The notes under the pieces are model-generated. The model saw only the letters and a list, made by a program, of their open reading frames with translations, was not told the DNA's origin and did no database searches. From Acidobacteriota bacterium (lineage in GTDB: Bacteria; Acidobacteriota; Blastocatellia; Pyrinomonadales; Pyrinomonadaceae), in NCBI GenBank assembly GCA_020199835.1, contig JAIVJV010000015.1, forward strand, positions 28,741 through 92,740: 64,000 nt of DNA, in the 5' to 3' direction. Numbering within the stretch: the first letter of the stretch is position 1; each line of letters opens with the position of its first letter. This document shows positions 63,993 to 64,000 of this stretch, piece by piece. Position numbers and translations under genes: made by a program.

Positions 63993-64000
63993 CCTGAGTT

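Overview
The window looks like chromosome of a soil-type Acidobacteriota. My guess is the class Blastocatellia, inferred from gene content only: a DUF4214 protein, secreted Cys-rich proteins with EF-hand-like loops, a Tat-exported vanadium haloperoxidase, and a selenocysteine/arsenosugar locus. No rRNA, CRISPR array, intact IS element or prophage was seen. Several genes carry one-base frameshifts at homopolymers, so draft-sequence errors must be weighed against real gene decay.

Region 1 (1-24 kb) is a redox, metal and selenium neighbourhood. It holds a membrane protein with NPCNPC repeats, a formylglycine-generating-enzyme homologue with both catalytic cysteines, a permease of the ArsP/SO_0444 type and a five-haem cytochrome with TPRs. 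It also holds the selenocysteine tRNA gene (selC, 7198-7296). Two genes decode an in-frame TGA as selenocysteine: a peroxiredoxin (TGA at 8938-8940) and a rhodanese (TGA at 14608-14610). Each has a bacterial-SECIS-like hairpin just downstream. Between them lies an arsenosugar / radical-SAM-selenodomain locus: an AhpD-like protein, ArsS, a GDCCVxC protein, two glycosyltransferases, a sterol-desaturase-like enzyme, a 49-aa Cys-rich protein and a broken ArsM-like methyltransferase. An isochorismatase-PRC protein, a DUF3179 gene broken by TGA, the haloperoxidase, a thioredoxin/HxlR deletion scar and a frameshifted MerA-like reductase follow. A repeated promoter-like motif (GGAATA-N14-then ACTT in the -10 position) lies before selC and several of these genes and suggests one shared sigma factor.

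Region 2 (24-27 kb) is accessory: a HEPN-like unknown protein, gene remnants, a short ATP-dependent DNA ligase and a 5' tRNA-like fragment.

Region 3 (27.7-53.8 kb) is a type IV pilus / type II secretion-like system. Two hybrid histidine kinases, an NtrC-type regulator and a lytic transglycosylase precede one long plus-strand operon. Its order is GspH-like pseudopilin, ribbon-helix-helix-like protein, PilW-like, PilM/PilN-like fusion, PilO-like, secretin, PilB/GspE-type ATPase fused in frame to a complete prepilin, PilC/GspF, PilV-like, HD-GYP response regulator, PilT, and a 1280-aa PilX-like protein with ten Ig-like repeats. A HExxH peptidase follows. The ATPase-prepilin fusion is the most unusual feature of the window.

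Region 4 (53.9-64 kb) holds secreted or lipid-anchored proteins of unknown role (EF-hand-like, carboxypeptidase-regulatory-like, a large 810-aa protein), a frameshifted DUF4214 gene, and a Fis-type DNA-binding protein that probably runs off the window end.
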